This document shows positions 7,207 through 15,870 of a stretch of DNA of 64,000 nt, in pieces. The notes below the pieces were generated by a model, which was given only the letters and a program-made list of their open reading frames with translations, was not told the origin of the DNA and searched no databases. The number at the start of each line of letters is the position of its first letter. The stretch's first letter is position 1. The stretch spans positions 147,164 through 211,163 of the forward strand of contig DASQFI010000048.1 of assembly GCA_035633215.1 (NCBI GenBank), in the 5' to 3' direction. Made by a program: the position numbers and the translations under genes. Origin of the DNA: DASQFI01 sp035633215 (GTDB lineage Bacteria; Acidobacteriota; Vicinamibacteria; Vicinamibacterales; SCN-69-37).

Positions 7207-8699
7207 CGATGTCGAGCATCAGGTTCACGAACGAGGACGTGGCGTTGTTCTCGGAGGCGAGCCACGACCGGAATCCGCTGCACCTGTCTGGCGCGTACGC
7301 GCGCAAGTCGCCGTTCGGTCAGCCGGTCATCTTCGGCGCGCTGGCGGCGCTCGGCGGCATCGGGCGACTGGACCCGCGTCCGGACAGCGGCCCGGCCAGG
7401 ATCGACATCGAGTTTCAGAACCCCGTGTTTCCGGACGTCGAATACGACCTGAGCGTGCAGGACGATCCGGACACGTCGCGGGTTCGGCTCAGCGACGGAC
7501 GACGCCCGCTTGTCACGGCGTCGATCACCTACCGGCCCGCAGTGCACGGATCCATGACGAGTCGTGTCCGGGCCGCTCTGCTGCCCGCTGCCCAGCTGCG
7601 AGAGGCGTCAGACTTCTCAAAAGGGCGTGCGGTGACAGGCACGTGGGCGTTCGATCGCGACGCATACGATCGGCTCCGGGATCGGTGGCAGCTTCAAGAG
7701 AAGGGCGGCGACGAGCGACATCAGGCGGCGCTTCTGCTCGCCAGCTACGTCGTGGGGATGGAGATGCCTGGCCGGCAGGCCCTGTTCAGCCGGTTGACGC
7801 TCGATTTCGATCCCGGCGCCGTTTCGACCGGCGGGGAGTTCGAGTACCGGCTCGAGGTGGTTTTGTATCAGCCCGTGGTCAAGCTGCTGATCATGCGTGT
7901 CGAATTCCGCCTCGGCGCGCAGCGCTTCGCGAGCGGCGAGATCCGTGCGTTTGTCCGCGAGCCGATCGAGATGAGCGACGCTGACGCCGAAGCGCTGCCG
8001 GCTGGTGACGCGCTTCAGGGCAAGGTCGCCTGCGTCGTCGGCGGCAGCCGGGGACTGGGTGCGGCCATTTCCGCGGCGCTCGCGCGCCAGGGCTGTCGGG
8101 TGCACGTCAATTTCGCGAAGAGCCTTGAGGAGGCGGAGCGGCTTCGAGATCGTCTCCGTGGCGCATCCGGAGAAATCATCCTGGCTCAGGGCGACGCCGC
8201 GGACGCGGATTCCTGGCAACGGATCCGGGAAGACGTGGTTCGCGATCGCGGGCGTCTCGACATGCTCGTGTGCAACGCCTGCCCGCCCCTGCTGCCGCTC
8301 TGGGTCGAGCCGCAGGCGGTCCCGCGGATCCAGGAGCACGTGAGCCAGAGCGTGGCCGTGACGTTGACGCCGCTGGCCGCGTTGGTCGAGCTGCTCGCCG
8401 AGTCTTCCGGCTGGCTCGTGCTGATTTCGTCGGTCGCCGTCAGGAACCCGGTGGCCGAGTGGCCTCACTACGTCGCGGCCAAGGGCGCGCTCGAAGCGCT
8501 CGTCTCGACGGTGGCGATCGAGTATCCGCAGATCAAGTGCCTCATCGCGCGTCCGTCGCGCCTCGTGACGGAGCTCACGAACACGCCGCTCGGCCGCAAG
8601 GGCGCGATCGATCCCGGAGTCGCGGCCGCGACACTCGTGCAGTGGGTGCTCACGCCTCGCGATGTTGCCGCGGGACGGGTCGCGTACCTCGACTTCTGA
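7203..8699 (+). CDS. Hotdog (MaoC-like) hydratase fused to SDR reductase
   Basis: A 498-residue fusion. Residues about 5-115 are a MaoC-like hydratase half with FSEASHDRNPLH and the PFGQPVIFGALAAL motif; about 130-265 look like a second hotdog half; about 275-498 form a short-chain dehydrogenase with the nucleotide motif GGSRGLGAAI, NACP in place of NAG, the catalytic Ser in LISSVAV and YVAAK as the Tyr-x3-Lys pair. It therefore joins enoyl-acyl hydration/dehydration and 3-keto/3-hydroxyacyl redox in one chain. The GTG start overlaps the deacetylase stop (GTGA); an alternative ATG lies at 7209. Last gene of the cassette. Confidence 0.8.
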   Translation: MTMSSIRFTNEDVALFSEASHDRNPLHLSGAYARKSPFGQPVIFGALAALGGIGRLDPRPDSGPARIDIEFQNPVFPDVEYDLSVQDDPDTSRVRLSDGRRPLVTASITYRPAVHGSMTSRVRAALLPAAQLREASDFSKGRAVTGTWAFDRDAYDRLRDRWQLQEKGGDERHQAALLLASYVVGMEMPGRQALFSRLTLDFDPGAVSTGGEFEYRLEVVLYQPVVKLLIMRVEFRLGAQRFASGEIRAFVREPIEMSDADAEALPAGDALQGKVACVVGGSRGLGAAISAALARQGCRVHVNFAKSLEEAERLRDRLRGASGEIILAQGDAADADSWQRIREDVVRDRGRLDMLVCNACPPLLPLWVEPQAVPRIQEHVSQSVAVTLTPLAALVELLAESSGWLVLISSVAVRNPVAEWPHYVAAKGALEALVSTVAIEYPQIKCLIARPSRLVTELTNTPLGRKGAIDPGVAAATLVQWVLTPRDVAAGRVAYLDF

Positions 8700-8732
8700 G
8701 CGTGACCAGGCCAACGGCAACCTGTCTGCCCT

Positions 8733-8738
8733 GTATAG
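8733..8738 (+). promoter_or_regulatory. Candidate -10 box giving a leaderless transcript
   Basis: TATAGT ends seven bases before the ATG at 8746, so initiation would fall at or next to the start codon. There is no Shine-Dalgarno sequence before this ATG, which fits a leaderless message. No -35 hexamer is evident. Confidence 0.35.
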
Positions 8739-8745
8739 TTCTCAC

Positions 8746-9222
8746 ATGCGCACGTGGGTCAAGGTCAGTCTTGCCGGCGTGGCGCTCGTGGTCGTCGGCA
8801 TTGCGGCGCTGGCCGGAACGGGCGCCTACTTCGTGCTTCGGAACCTTGACACGCGAAGCGCCACCGAGGCCGAGACGCTGCGCGAGTTCGATGTCATTCG
8901 CGCGAAGTTCGGCCCCCGTCAGCCGCTCGTCGAGATCATCAACCCCCAGTCGGGAGACATTCGACTCAACCGGCTCGTGCACCCTGAGGGCCGTCGCGCG
9001 ACCACGCTCCACGTCATCACGTGGAACGTGGACGGTGAAGTGCTCCGGACGGAAGTGCCGGTCTGGTTGATGCGCTTCAGCACGCTCAACGTGCTGTCGA
9101 CGCTGGGTGTGGCTCCCGACAAGTTCAGTCTCACCGCGGAGGACGTGCAGCGGTACGGCCCCGGGATCGTCGTCGACTACCGGCGGCCGGGACAGAATCA
9201 CGTGCTGATCTGGGTGGAGTAG
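8746..9222 (+). CDS. Membrane-anchored protein of unknown function
   Basis: I do not recognise the family. The 158-residue product begins with a single hydrophobic segment at residues 5-26 (VSLAGVALVVVGIAALAGTGAYF), an uncleaved anchor or signal. The rest is a small soluble domain rich in beta-strand sequence, with no Cys and an Arg-Pro-Gly-Gln motif near the end. The open frame runs back to 8662, but ATG 8746 sits right behind a TATAGT box and gives a normal membrane segment. The dapB-like gene starts four bases after its stop. Confidence 0.6.
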   Translation: MRTWVKVSLAGVALVVVGIAALAGTGAYFVLRNLDTRSATEAETLREFDVIRAKFGPRQPLVEIINPQSGDIRLNRLVHPEGRRATTLHVITWNVDGEVLRTEVPVWLMRFSTLNVLSTLGVAPDKFSLTAEDVQRYGPGIVVDYRRPGQNHVLIWVE

Positions 9223-9226
9223 GGCC

Positions 9227-9994
9227 ATGATCCACGTCTCCGTGGCCGGCGCCACAGGTTGGGTCGGCCGGCCGCTCTGCCTCGCCATTCAGAACTGCGA
9301 CGACTTGCGGCTTGCCGCGGCAGTGGCGCGCAGTCGATCTGGGGAACGCGTGGGCGACATCTCGATCAGCGGGTCAGTCGAGGAAGCGCTCCGGATTCCG
9401 TCCGACGTCTTCGTCGATTTCACGCATCCAGATGCGGCGAAAGCGCACGCCCTGATGGCGCTCTCGGCGAAGCGTCACGTCGTCATCGGAACCTCCGGAC
9501 TGACTGACCAGGACTTCGAGGAAATAGGCTCGGTCGCCCTTGCACGCGGTCTCGGCGTCGTCGCGGTCGGCAACTTCGCGTTGTCGGCCGTCCTGCTCCA
9601 GAGGTTCGCGGCCGAGGCCGCGAAGCATCTTCTGAGCTGGGAGATCGTCGATTACGCCAGCGATGCGAAAGTCGATGCGCCGAGCGGCACCGCGCGCGAA
9701 CTGGCCTGGCGGCTGGCCCAGGTGTCGGCACCTGAGACCACGGTCCCGATCGATCAGACAGTTGGCGCACGCGAGAGCCGCGGAACCACGCTCAACGGTT
9801 CTCAAGTGCATTCCGTTCGACTGCCGGGCTACACGATCGGCGTGGAGGTGCGATTCGGAGGAACAGGCGAGCGGCTGACGATCGCCTGCGAGGGTGGGGT
9901 GGAGGCCGATCCGTACATCGTTGGAACGCTGCTCGCGATCCGACGGGTCGCTGAAGTGCGAGGCCTTCTTCGGGGACTCGATCCCTTCCTCTAA
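9227..9994 (+). CDS. dapB: 4-hydroxy-tetrahydrodipicolinate reductase-like (DapB family)
   Basis: DapB reduces the cyclic lysine/diaminopimelate precursor with NAD(P)H. The 255-residue product has an N-terminal Rossmann motif VAGATGWVGR, FVDFTHPDA, VIGTSGL, VAVGNFALSAVLL and the signature tail KVDAPSGTA. The active site is unusual: in the signature E-[IV]-x-E-x-H-x3-K, the His is Ala144 (sequence EIVDYASDAK), and the acidic position is Asp142; Lys148 is kept. It may be an altered DapB or a paralogue with another substrate. No other lysine genes are nearby. It ends 20 bases before the dioxygenase GTG. Confidence 0.72.
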   Translation: MIHVSVAGATGWVGRPLCLAIQNCDDLRLAAAVARSRSGERVGDISISGSVEEALRIPSDVFVDFTHPDAAKAHALMALSAKRHVVIGTSGLTDQDFEEIGSVALARGLGVVAVGNFALSAVLLQRFAAEAAKHLLSWEIVDYASDAKVDAPSGTARELAWRLAQVSAPETTVPIDQTVGARESRGTTLNGSQVHSVRLPGYTIGVEVRFGGTGERLTIACEGGVEADPYIVGTLLAIRRVAEVRGLLRGLDPFL

Positions 9995-10013
9995 ACGGAG
10001 GTGGTCCGCGCGC

Positions 10014-10859
10014 GTGCTACGATCCCGCGTCGTGGGCGCCGGTCCTCTCTCGCTCCATTCGCTCACGCCGGCAATCGGCGCGGAGATTCGCGGCGTCGAT
10101 CTGAGTCAGCCTCTCGTCCCGCCGGTCGCGCAGGCGATCCGCGACGCGTTGACCGCACACCAGGTCATTTTCTTCCGCGATCAGGGCCTCTCGGTCGAGC
10201 AACAGGTCACCTTTGGACGCTTGTTCGGCGAGCTGGTCGTGCATCCGAACGATCCGGGCCTTTCCGGTCATCCGGAAGTCATGATCATCCACGCCGACTC
10301 CGCCTCGAAGCGCGTGGCTGGCGAGCGGTGGCACTCGGACGTCTCGTGTGATCCGGAGCCGCCGATGGGATCGATCCTGCGCCTGCACACCGTGCCTGAA
10401 CGGGGCGGCGACACGCTGTTCTCGAGCATGTACGCTGCGTACGAGGCGTTGTCCGGCCCGATGCAGGCGTGGCTGACCACGCTCACGGCCGAGCACGACG
10501 GCGCGCCGTACTACCGGTCGGTGAATGCACGCATCGGCCGGGACGATGGCGGAAAGGGCTATCCGCAGGCGGTGCACCCGATGGTCCGGACGCATCCCGT
10601 GAGCGGACGGAAGGGCATGTTCGTCAACGAGATGTTCACCACGCGCATCGTCGGGCTGTCGCGCGACGAAAGCGACGCCGTGCTCGCGTTTCTTTTCAAG
10701 CACGTCCAGCGGCCGGAGTTCCAGTGCCGGTTTCAGTGGGCGGCGCACTCGATCGCGTTCTGGGACAACCGGTGCACGCAGCACATGGCGATCTGGGATT
10801 ACTTTCCCGCCACGCGGTCAGGCTATCGCGTCACGATCAAGGGCGAACGGCCGGCGTAG
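10014..10859 (+). CDS. TauD/TfdA-family Fe(II)/2-oxoglutarate dioxygenase
   Basis: Non-heme iron dioxygenase of 281 residues. The iron ligands are visible: HxD in RWHSDVS and the distal His in FWDNRCTQHMAIWDY, with the downstream Arg in ATRSGYRV for 2-oxoglutarate. The N-terminus IGAEIRGVDLSQPL and VIFFRDQGLS are typical of TauD-like enzymes. I chose GTG 10014, with GGAGG about 12 bases upstream; GTG 10032 is a possible alternative. Taurine and herbicide-type acids are known family substrates; the substrate here cannot be read from sequence, and no sulfonate transporter is nearby. Confidence 0.85.
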   Translation: MLRSRVVGAGPLSLHSLTPAIGAEIRGVDLSQPLVPPVAQAIRDALTAHQVIFFRDQGLSVEQQVTFGRLFGELVVHPNDPGLSGHPEVMIIHADSASKRVAGERWHSDVSCDPEPPMGSILRLHTVPERGGDTLFSSMYAAYEALSGPMQAWLTTLTAEHDGAPYYRSVNARIGRDDGGKGYPQAVHPMVRTHPVSGRKGMFVNEMFTTRIVGLSRDESDAVLAFLFKHVQRPEFQCRFQWAAHSIAFWDNRCTQHMAIWDYFPATRSGYRVTIKGERPA

Positions 10860-10989
10860 CGCCGCGAGTTGGACCCTCGCCCCGCGGGACAGGCTGCCAC
10901 CGTCGAAGACCCCGATCGTTATGGACCGCGCGAGGTTAAGATCTGGATCGGCGCCGAGCCCTCCCGGCCGCCGAGTGGAGAGGAACACG

Positions 10990-11481
10990 ATGGAATCGTT
11001 TGTCGGTTCTGATTTGTCGCGGCGACGTCTGTTTGCGCAGCTGATCGGCGCCTGTGCTGCGGTCATTGCAGGCTCGCGTCTCATCGCTGCCCAGGCCAAG
11101 CCCCCGCTCGTCGTCTACAAGGACGCGGGATGCGACTGCTGTCAGAAGTGGGTCGAGCTCATGCAGAAGCAGGGCTACAAGGCGACGGTGACCGATACGG
11201 TCATGGCGCCAATCAAGCAGAAGTACAAAGTACCGCCGAAGCTCCAGAGCTGTCACACCACCCTGGTTGGCACCTACGTCATCGAAGGCCACGTGCCGGC
11301 GTCGGACATCGCGAAGCTGCTGGCGCAGAAGCCGAAGGGCGTGATCGGCCTCACGATTCCGGGCATGCCCGCGAGCGCACCGGGGATGGATCAGGTGCCG
11401 TTCCGTCCGTACACGGTGCTGACGTTCGACGCGCTGGGCGTGACGACGGTGTTCGCGCAGCACGACAAGCCGGGGCTGTAA
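10990..11481 (+). CDS. DUF411 metal-binding-type protein, exported
   Basis: DUF411 proteins are periplasmic, often found with copper or other metal resistance genes. The 163-residue product starts with SRRRLFAQLIGACAAVIAG, a twin-arginine-like export signal (RRR plus hydrophobic stretch), followed by the DUF411 domain: VVYKDAGCDCCQKWVELM, a Cys-x-Cys-Cys cluster that probably binds metal, then SCHTTLVGTYVIEGHVPA and GVIGLTIPGMP. The ATG at 10990 has GAGAGG seven bases upstream. A TAAGAT box (10937-10942) could be the -10. No copper gene is adjacent. Confidence 0.85.
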   Translation: MESFVGSDLSRRRLFAQLIGACAAVIAGSRLIAAQAKPPLVVYKDAGCDCCQKWVELMQKQGYKATVTDTVMAPIKQKYKVPPKLQSCHTTLVGTYVIEGHVPASDIAKLLAQKPKGVIGLTIPGMPASAPGMDQVPFRPYTVLTFDALGVTTVFAQHDKPGL

Positions 11482-11669
11482 ATCGCTTCCTCTGCACGTC
11501 CATAGTCCGGCGCGCGGCTCACGAACGGCGGCACTTCGAGCAAGCCCGGCGTGTCACGGAAGCCCCGAACTTTCCGCGGTGAGGTTCGCTTGTAGCACGG
11601 CCAGACGCGCAGGACAGTAGGACCGGTCCGGCGATGAATGGCCGCTGCAACCTGCGGGGCCGTGCTCCT
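11482..11669. other. Convergent intergenic region, no gene seen
   Basis: About 190 bases between the DUF411 gene and the convergent serine hydrolase. I see no coding signature, no strong hairpin with a T-run, and no repeat. Confidence 0.5.
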
Positions 11670-13187
11670 TCAGCGATTCACGCGCTCAAAGCGGAGCCGT
11701 CGCACCCGCTCCGAGTTGGCGGCAAATGCCAGAACAGCGCCGCTCGCATCGCGCACGAACCGCACGTCGCCAAATATCGGCGCCTGAAAACGATCGGTTT
11801 CGACAGGACGGAAGATGTACTCGCCCGTGCGGAAATGACGCGCGATGAGCTGGTCGCCTCTGACCACAAGTACGTATGACGTCAGAAGCTCCGCACTGCG
11901 ATATTCGCCAACATACGCCTGTAGATCCGCGGCGGTGGGCCGCCAGGCGTTCGGAGCCGCAGCGCCCGCTCCGCCTCCGCTCTGCGCGGCGGACGGCGTC
12001 GTGTCGGGCGCCCGACCAAACCGGTCGGCAAGATACAGATCGCTGATCCGCCTCGCGACCAGGGACGGATTCATGTCTGCCGTGTTGGCCAGGATGGCCA
12101 CGGCGAATCGCTGGTCGGGAAAGCGCTGCAGCACGCTGCGGTAGCCGGCCCACGACCCCGTATGCGTCGCAGTTCGAAGGCCCCGGTACTCGCCAATACT
12201 CTGACCGAAGGCGTACGCGATAGTCGTGCCGGAGTTCAGCCGGCCGCGCTCGTGCAGGCGCGCAATCACCGCTGGTCCGCCGACGATCGGCCTCGGGGAA
12301 TGGAAGTTGTCGATCCACTTCGCAAGGTCGTCCACGGTTGTGAATAGAGACGATGAGCCGAGCGCGGTCAGGTTTGAGACCGCGCGACGGAATTGCCCGT
12401 CCGGTCCAGGGCGATAGGAGTCGGCACTGTTGACGACGACTTCCGTGTGATCGTCGTGGAAATGGGTGTTCTTCATCCCGAGCGGCCGAAAAACCCGTTC
12501 GTCGCAGAACTCACGGAACGATTTGCCGCTGACGCGGGCCACGACTTCAGCGAGGAGGTTGTAGCCGGTATTCGAATACGTGTGCTCGTCGCCCGGCGCG
12601 AAGTTCAGCTCCCGCTGGTGATAGGCCATGCGCAGGATCTGGTTGAACGAGACGACGTCCTGATAGTTCCAGCCGCCCATGGACAGCGTGCCGGGCCAGT
12701 CCCGGATTCCGCTGGTGTGATGAATGAGATGCCGGAGGGTGATCGTCTTTCCGAAGTCCGGAACCTCCGCCACATACCGTCGCACGTCGTCGTCGAGCCC
12801 GATGCGGCCGTCGGCTTCCAGCAGCGCGACGGCCATGGCGCCGAACTGCTTCGACACCGACGCGATATCGAACACCGTGTCCGCGCGAATCGGAACGCCG
12901 TGCTCCAGATTCGCCATGCCGTACCCCTTCGCATGGACCACGCGGCCCGCGTCGATGACCAGCACAGCGGCGCCAGGCGATTTGGGCGAATGCCACTGGC
13001 CGAACATCTCGTCCACGTTGCGCGACTGGTCGTTGAGGGGCCGGGAGGCGCCGGCAGCCGAGGTTGGATTCTGGGGCGCTGCCTGCTGCGCGAGGATCGG
13101 AGGTGCCAACGCAAGGACAAGCAGAACCCTCATGCCGAGCCGAGGCGGTCGTTTGCGGGTGTCAACCATCTGAGAAGAGGACTGCAT
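11670..13187 (-). CDS. Beta-lactamase-family serine hydrolase, secreted
   Basis: Class C/PBP-type fold of 505 residues, more likely an esterase or peptidase than a resistance enzyme. An N-terminal signal (residues 19-34) is followed by the hydrolase domain: the SxxK tetrad is Ser110-Val-Ser-Lys113 in FDIASVSKQFG, and the second motif is Tyr204-Ser-Asn206 in HTYSNTGYN. HHTSGIRDW is typical of the family. About 100 C-terminal residues form a separate beta domain (DUF3471-like). The ATG has AGGAG seven bases upstream. Transcribed in the same direction as the permeases but 170 bases downstream of them. Confidence 0.88.
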   Translation of the reverse strand: MQSSSQMVDTRKRPPRLGMRVLLVLALAPPILAQQAAPQNPTSAAGASRPLNDQSRNVDEMFGQWHSPKSPGAAVLVIDAGRVVHAKGYGMANLEHGVPIRADTVFDIASVSKQFGAMAVALLEADGRIGLDDDVRRYVAEVPDFGKTITLRHLIHHTSGIRDWPGTLSMGGWNYQDVVSFNQILRMAYHQRELNFAPGDEHTYSNTGYNLLAEVVARVSGKSFREFCDERVFRPLGMKNTHFHDDHTEVVVNSADSYRPGPDGQFRRAVSNLTALGSSSLFTTVDDLAKWIDNFHSPRPIVGGPAVIARLHERGRLNSGTTIAYAFGQSIGEYRGLRTATHTGSWAGYRSVLQRFPDQRFAVAILANTADMNPSLVARRISDLYLADRFGRAPDTTPSAAQSGGGAGAAAPNAWRPTAADLQAYVGEYRSAELLTSYVLVVRGDQLIARHFRTGEYIFRPVETDRFQAPIFGDVRFVRDASGAVLAFAANSERVRRLRFERVNR

Positions 13188-13359
13188 GGGTTTGCTCCTG
13201 GCGGTGGGCGATTCTACCGCGCCCCATGAAGCTGCTGCGGCCCCACGACGACAGGCGGCTCGTCATCGTCCTGACGAACGGTGAGGAGATCCGAACTTCA
13301 GTCTGTATACCTTCGGCGTGCAGGACGACAAGAAGCGTCGAAACGAGGAGTAGGCCCCC

Positions 13360-15825
13360 TCACGCTTCCCGGAGCGCGACCAGCGGATCGACGCGGCTCG
13401 CGCGACGCGCGGGCAGGAAGCACGCCGCGGCCGCGACGACGACGAGCGCAATCGACGCGGCGATGAAACTGAGCGGATCGTAGGCGCTGCCAAAGAGCAG
13501 CGACTGAATGAGCCGTGAGACTCCGAACGCGCCGGCGAGCCCGAGGACCACGCCGACGATCACCAGCGAGAGGCCTTGCTGCAGCACGAGCCGCAGGACC
13601 TGTCCGGGTGCGGCGCCCAACGCCATGCGCAGACCGATTTCCTGCGTGCGCTGTCCGACGGAGTACGCCATCACGCCGTAGAGTCCCACGCACGCGAGCG
13701 CCAGCGCGAGGATCCCAAAGACGCCCAGCAGACCGGCGGCGAGTTTCACCGTCCACAGGGATTGATCGATCACGTCGCGCACCCGCTGCGGATTCTGGAT
13801 CGGGACGTTCGGATCAATGTGCCGGATTTCGCGTTGCACGGGACCCAGCATCGCGGCGACATCGGCGGCCGCGCGCACGTAGAGCACCATCGCGTCGTTC
13901 TCGCTCTGGCGGAACGGGAAATACACGGCCGCCTGCGGCGCTTCGCCGAGCGTGACGTACTTGACCGTTTCGGCCACGCCGACGATCTCGCGATAGTTGG
14001 ATTCGGTGTAGAAGCGGAACCGCTTGCCGATCGCCGACTCGTTCGGCCAGTACTTCCGCGCCATCGTGTCGTTGACGACGGCGACGGGCATCGATCCCGC
14101 CCGGTCGGCTTCCGTGAAGCCGCGACCCTGCAGGATCGCGATGCTGGTCGTTTCGAAATACCCGACGTCCACGGCGTTGGCCAGGGTCAACACCCCGGCC
14201 ATCTGCTTGTCCTGCTCGCGCCCTTCGATGAAGATGCTGCGCGAGAACCCGCCGAACAGCGGCAGGTTCACCGCCCACGACGCGCTGCGCACGCCTGGCA
14301 TGGCGCTGACGCGGGCCAGCACATCCTTGAAGAACTGCTGCGCGCGGTCGCCGTCGTATCCCGCCTGGCCGGGAGTCACGAGCATGACCGCGACATGATC
14401 GGTATCGAACCCCGGATCGATCTGCGACGCGCTCCGGCTGCTTCGCAGGAACAGCGCCGCCGTGATCAGCGCGACCAGAGACAACGCGACCTGACCGACG
14501 ATGAGCAGGTTGCCGAGGCCGAAGCGGCGGCGCCGGCGTCCGGCCGCCCGGCTCTGATCCTTGATGGCCGACACGACGTCGGCGCGCGACGAGGCGAGCG
14601 CCGGCACGAGGCCGAAGAGCAGGCCGGTCCCGATTGACACGGCCAGGACGAAGAGCAGCACGCGACCATCGAGTTGAGGATCCACGAAGTTCTGCGCGAA
14701 GAACGGCGGCCGCGTCGACCAGATCACGTTTCGCGTCCAGAAGGCCACGACGAGACCGAGCACGCCGCTCATCAGTCCGAGCAGCAGGCTCTCCGTCATG
14801 AGCTGCCGGATGAGCCGCGTTCGGCTGGCCCCGAGCGCGAGCCGCACCGCGATCTCCGGCCGCCGGTTCGTGGCGCGCGCGAGCAACAGGTTGGCGACAT
14901 TCGCGCAGGCGATGAGCAGGACGAGACTGACGATGGCCATCAGCACGGCCGTGCCCGCGCGCAGCCCGTCTCGCACGCCAGGGAAGATCGTGGCTTCCGT
15001 CAGCGGGCGCAGCGCCGTGGATCGGCCCTCGTTCGGCTGCGGATAGGTCTGCTCGAGCGACTTCGCGATACTGACGAGATTGGCGCGCGCCTGATCGATC
15101 GTGGTGCCCGGCTCGAGGCGGCCCGCCAGCGTGAAGACGAGTGCGCGGCGCTCGTTCATCCACGTGCGGAACTGCGCTGGCAGCACCTGCCCGTACATCA
15201 TCGTGGGCACCCAGCCGTCAGGGCCGAAGAGCGAGTTCACGCCGTGGAACCCCGCCGGCCCGACGCCGATGATCGTGAAGGGCGTGCCGTTCACCGTGAG
15301 CGGACGGCCGACGACATCATTCGACCCGCCGAATCGGCGCTGCCAGAGGCTGTGCGAGATGACGATGACCGGCGACGCGCCTGGCACCTGGTCGTCCTCT
15401 GGCCCGAAGAGACGTCCGCGGACCGGCCGCACGCCGAGCACCTGGAAGTAGTTGCCCGTGACCAGTTCACAGAACAGCTGTTCCGGCGCCTCGCCAATCG
15501 ACGCGCTTACGCCGAGCGGGAAGGAGTACGCCGCCAGGCCCGTGAAGACCGTGTTGGTGTCGCGATAGTCCTTGTAGTTCGGAAACGAGACCTGGAGGAC
15601 GTTGCCGAACGGCGACGAGTTCTTCGCGTCGGTCGTGTAGACCGCCACGAGCTCGGACGCGCGATCGACCGGCAGCGGATTCAGGAAAAGGGTGTTGATG
15701 AGCGTGAAGATCGCGGTGTTCACGCCGATGCCGAGCGCGAGCGAAAGGACCGCCGCGGCCGTGAACGCCGGCGACCGCCGGAACGTTCGCAGCGCGAAAC
15801 GGATGTCTTTCCAGAGCCTCTCCAT
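13360..15825 (-). CDS. MacB/FtsX-type orphan ABC permease
   Basis: An 821-residue permease of the duplicated-orphan type common in Acidobacteriota, without its own ATPase gene. An N-terminal membrane helix (FRRSPAFTAAAVLSLALGIG) leads into a large periplasmic MacB core domain with SHSLWQRRFGG and VNGTPFTIIGV. Three FtsX-type helices around residues 280-400 and a short linker precede a second core domain and FtsX block ending in PARRASRVDPLVALREA. The last motif is highly conserved in this family. It starts 45 bases behind a second permease, so both are probably co-transcribed under padR. Substrates of such permeases are mostly unknown. Confidence 0.9.
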   Translation of the reverse strand: MERLWKDIRFALRTFRRSPAFTAAAVLSLALGIGVNTAIFTLINTLFLNPLPVDRASELVAVYTTDAKNSSPFGNVLQVSFPNYKDYRDTNTVFTGLAAYSFPLGVSASIGEAPEQLFCELVTGNYFQVLGVRPVRGRLFGPEDDQVPGASPVIVISHSLWQRRFGGSNDVVGRPLTVNGTPFTIIGVGPAGFHGVNSLFGPDGWVPTMMYGQVLPAQFRTWMNERRALVFTLAGRLEPGTTIDQARANLVSIAKSLEQTYPQPNEGRSTALRPLTEATIFPGVRDGLRAGTAVLMAIVSLVLLIACANVANLLLARATNRRPEIAVRLALGASRTRLIRQLMTESLLLGLMSGVLGLVVAFWTRNVIWSTRPPFFAQNFVDPQLDGRVLLFVLAVSIGTGLLFGLVPALASSRADVVSAIKDQSRAAGRRRRRFGLGNLLIVGQVALSLVALITAALFLRSSRSASQIDPGFDTDHVAVMLVTPGQAGYDGDRAQQFFKDVLARVSAMPGVRSASWAVNLPLFGGFSRSIFIEGREQDKQMAGVLTLANAVDVGYFETTSIAILQGRGFTEADRAGSMPVAVVNDTMARKYWPNESAIGKRFRFYTESNYREIVGVAETVKYVTLGEAPQAAVYFPFRQSENDAMVLYVRAAADVAAMLGPVQREIRHIDPNVPIQNPQRVRDVIDQSLWTVKLAAGLLGVFGILALALACVGLYGVMAYSVGQRTQEIGLRMALGAAPGQVLRLVLQQGLSLVIVGVVLGLAGAFGVSRLIQSLLFGSAYDPLSFIAASIALVVVAAAACFLPARRASRVDPLVALREA

Positions 15826-15870
15826 AAAGGACTCTTACGCGGCAGCTGACATTATGTTCTGAAGACGAGT

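Noticed and set aside
11670..13187. Antibiotic-resistance beta-lactamase
   Set aside because: SxxK and YxN are present, but length, the C-terminal beta domain and context fit a general serine hydrolase or esterase.
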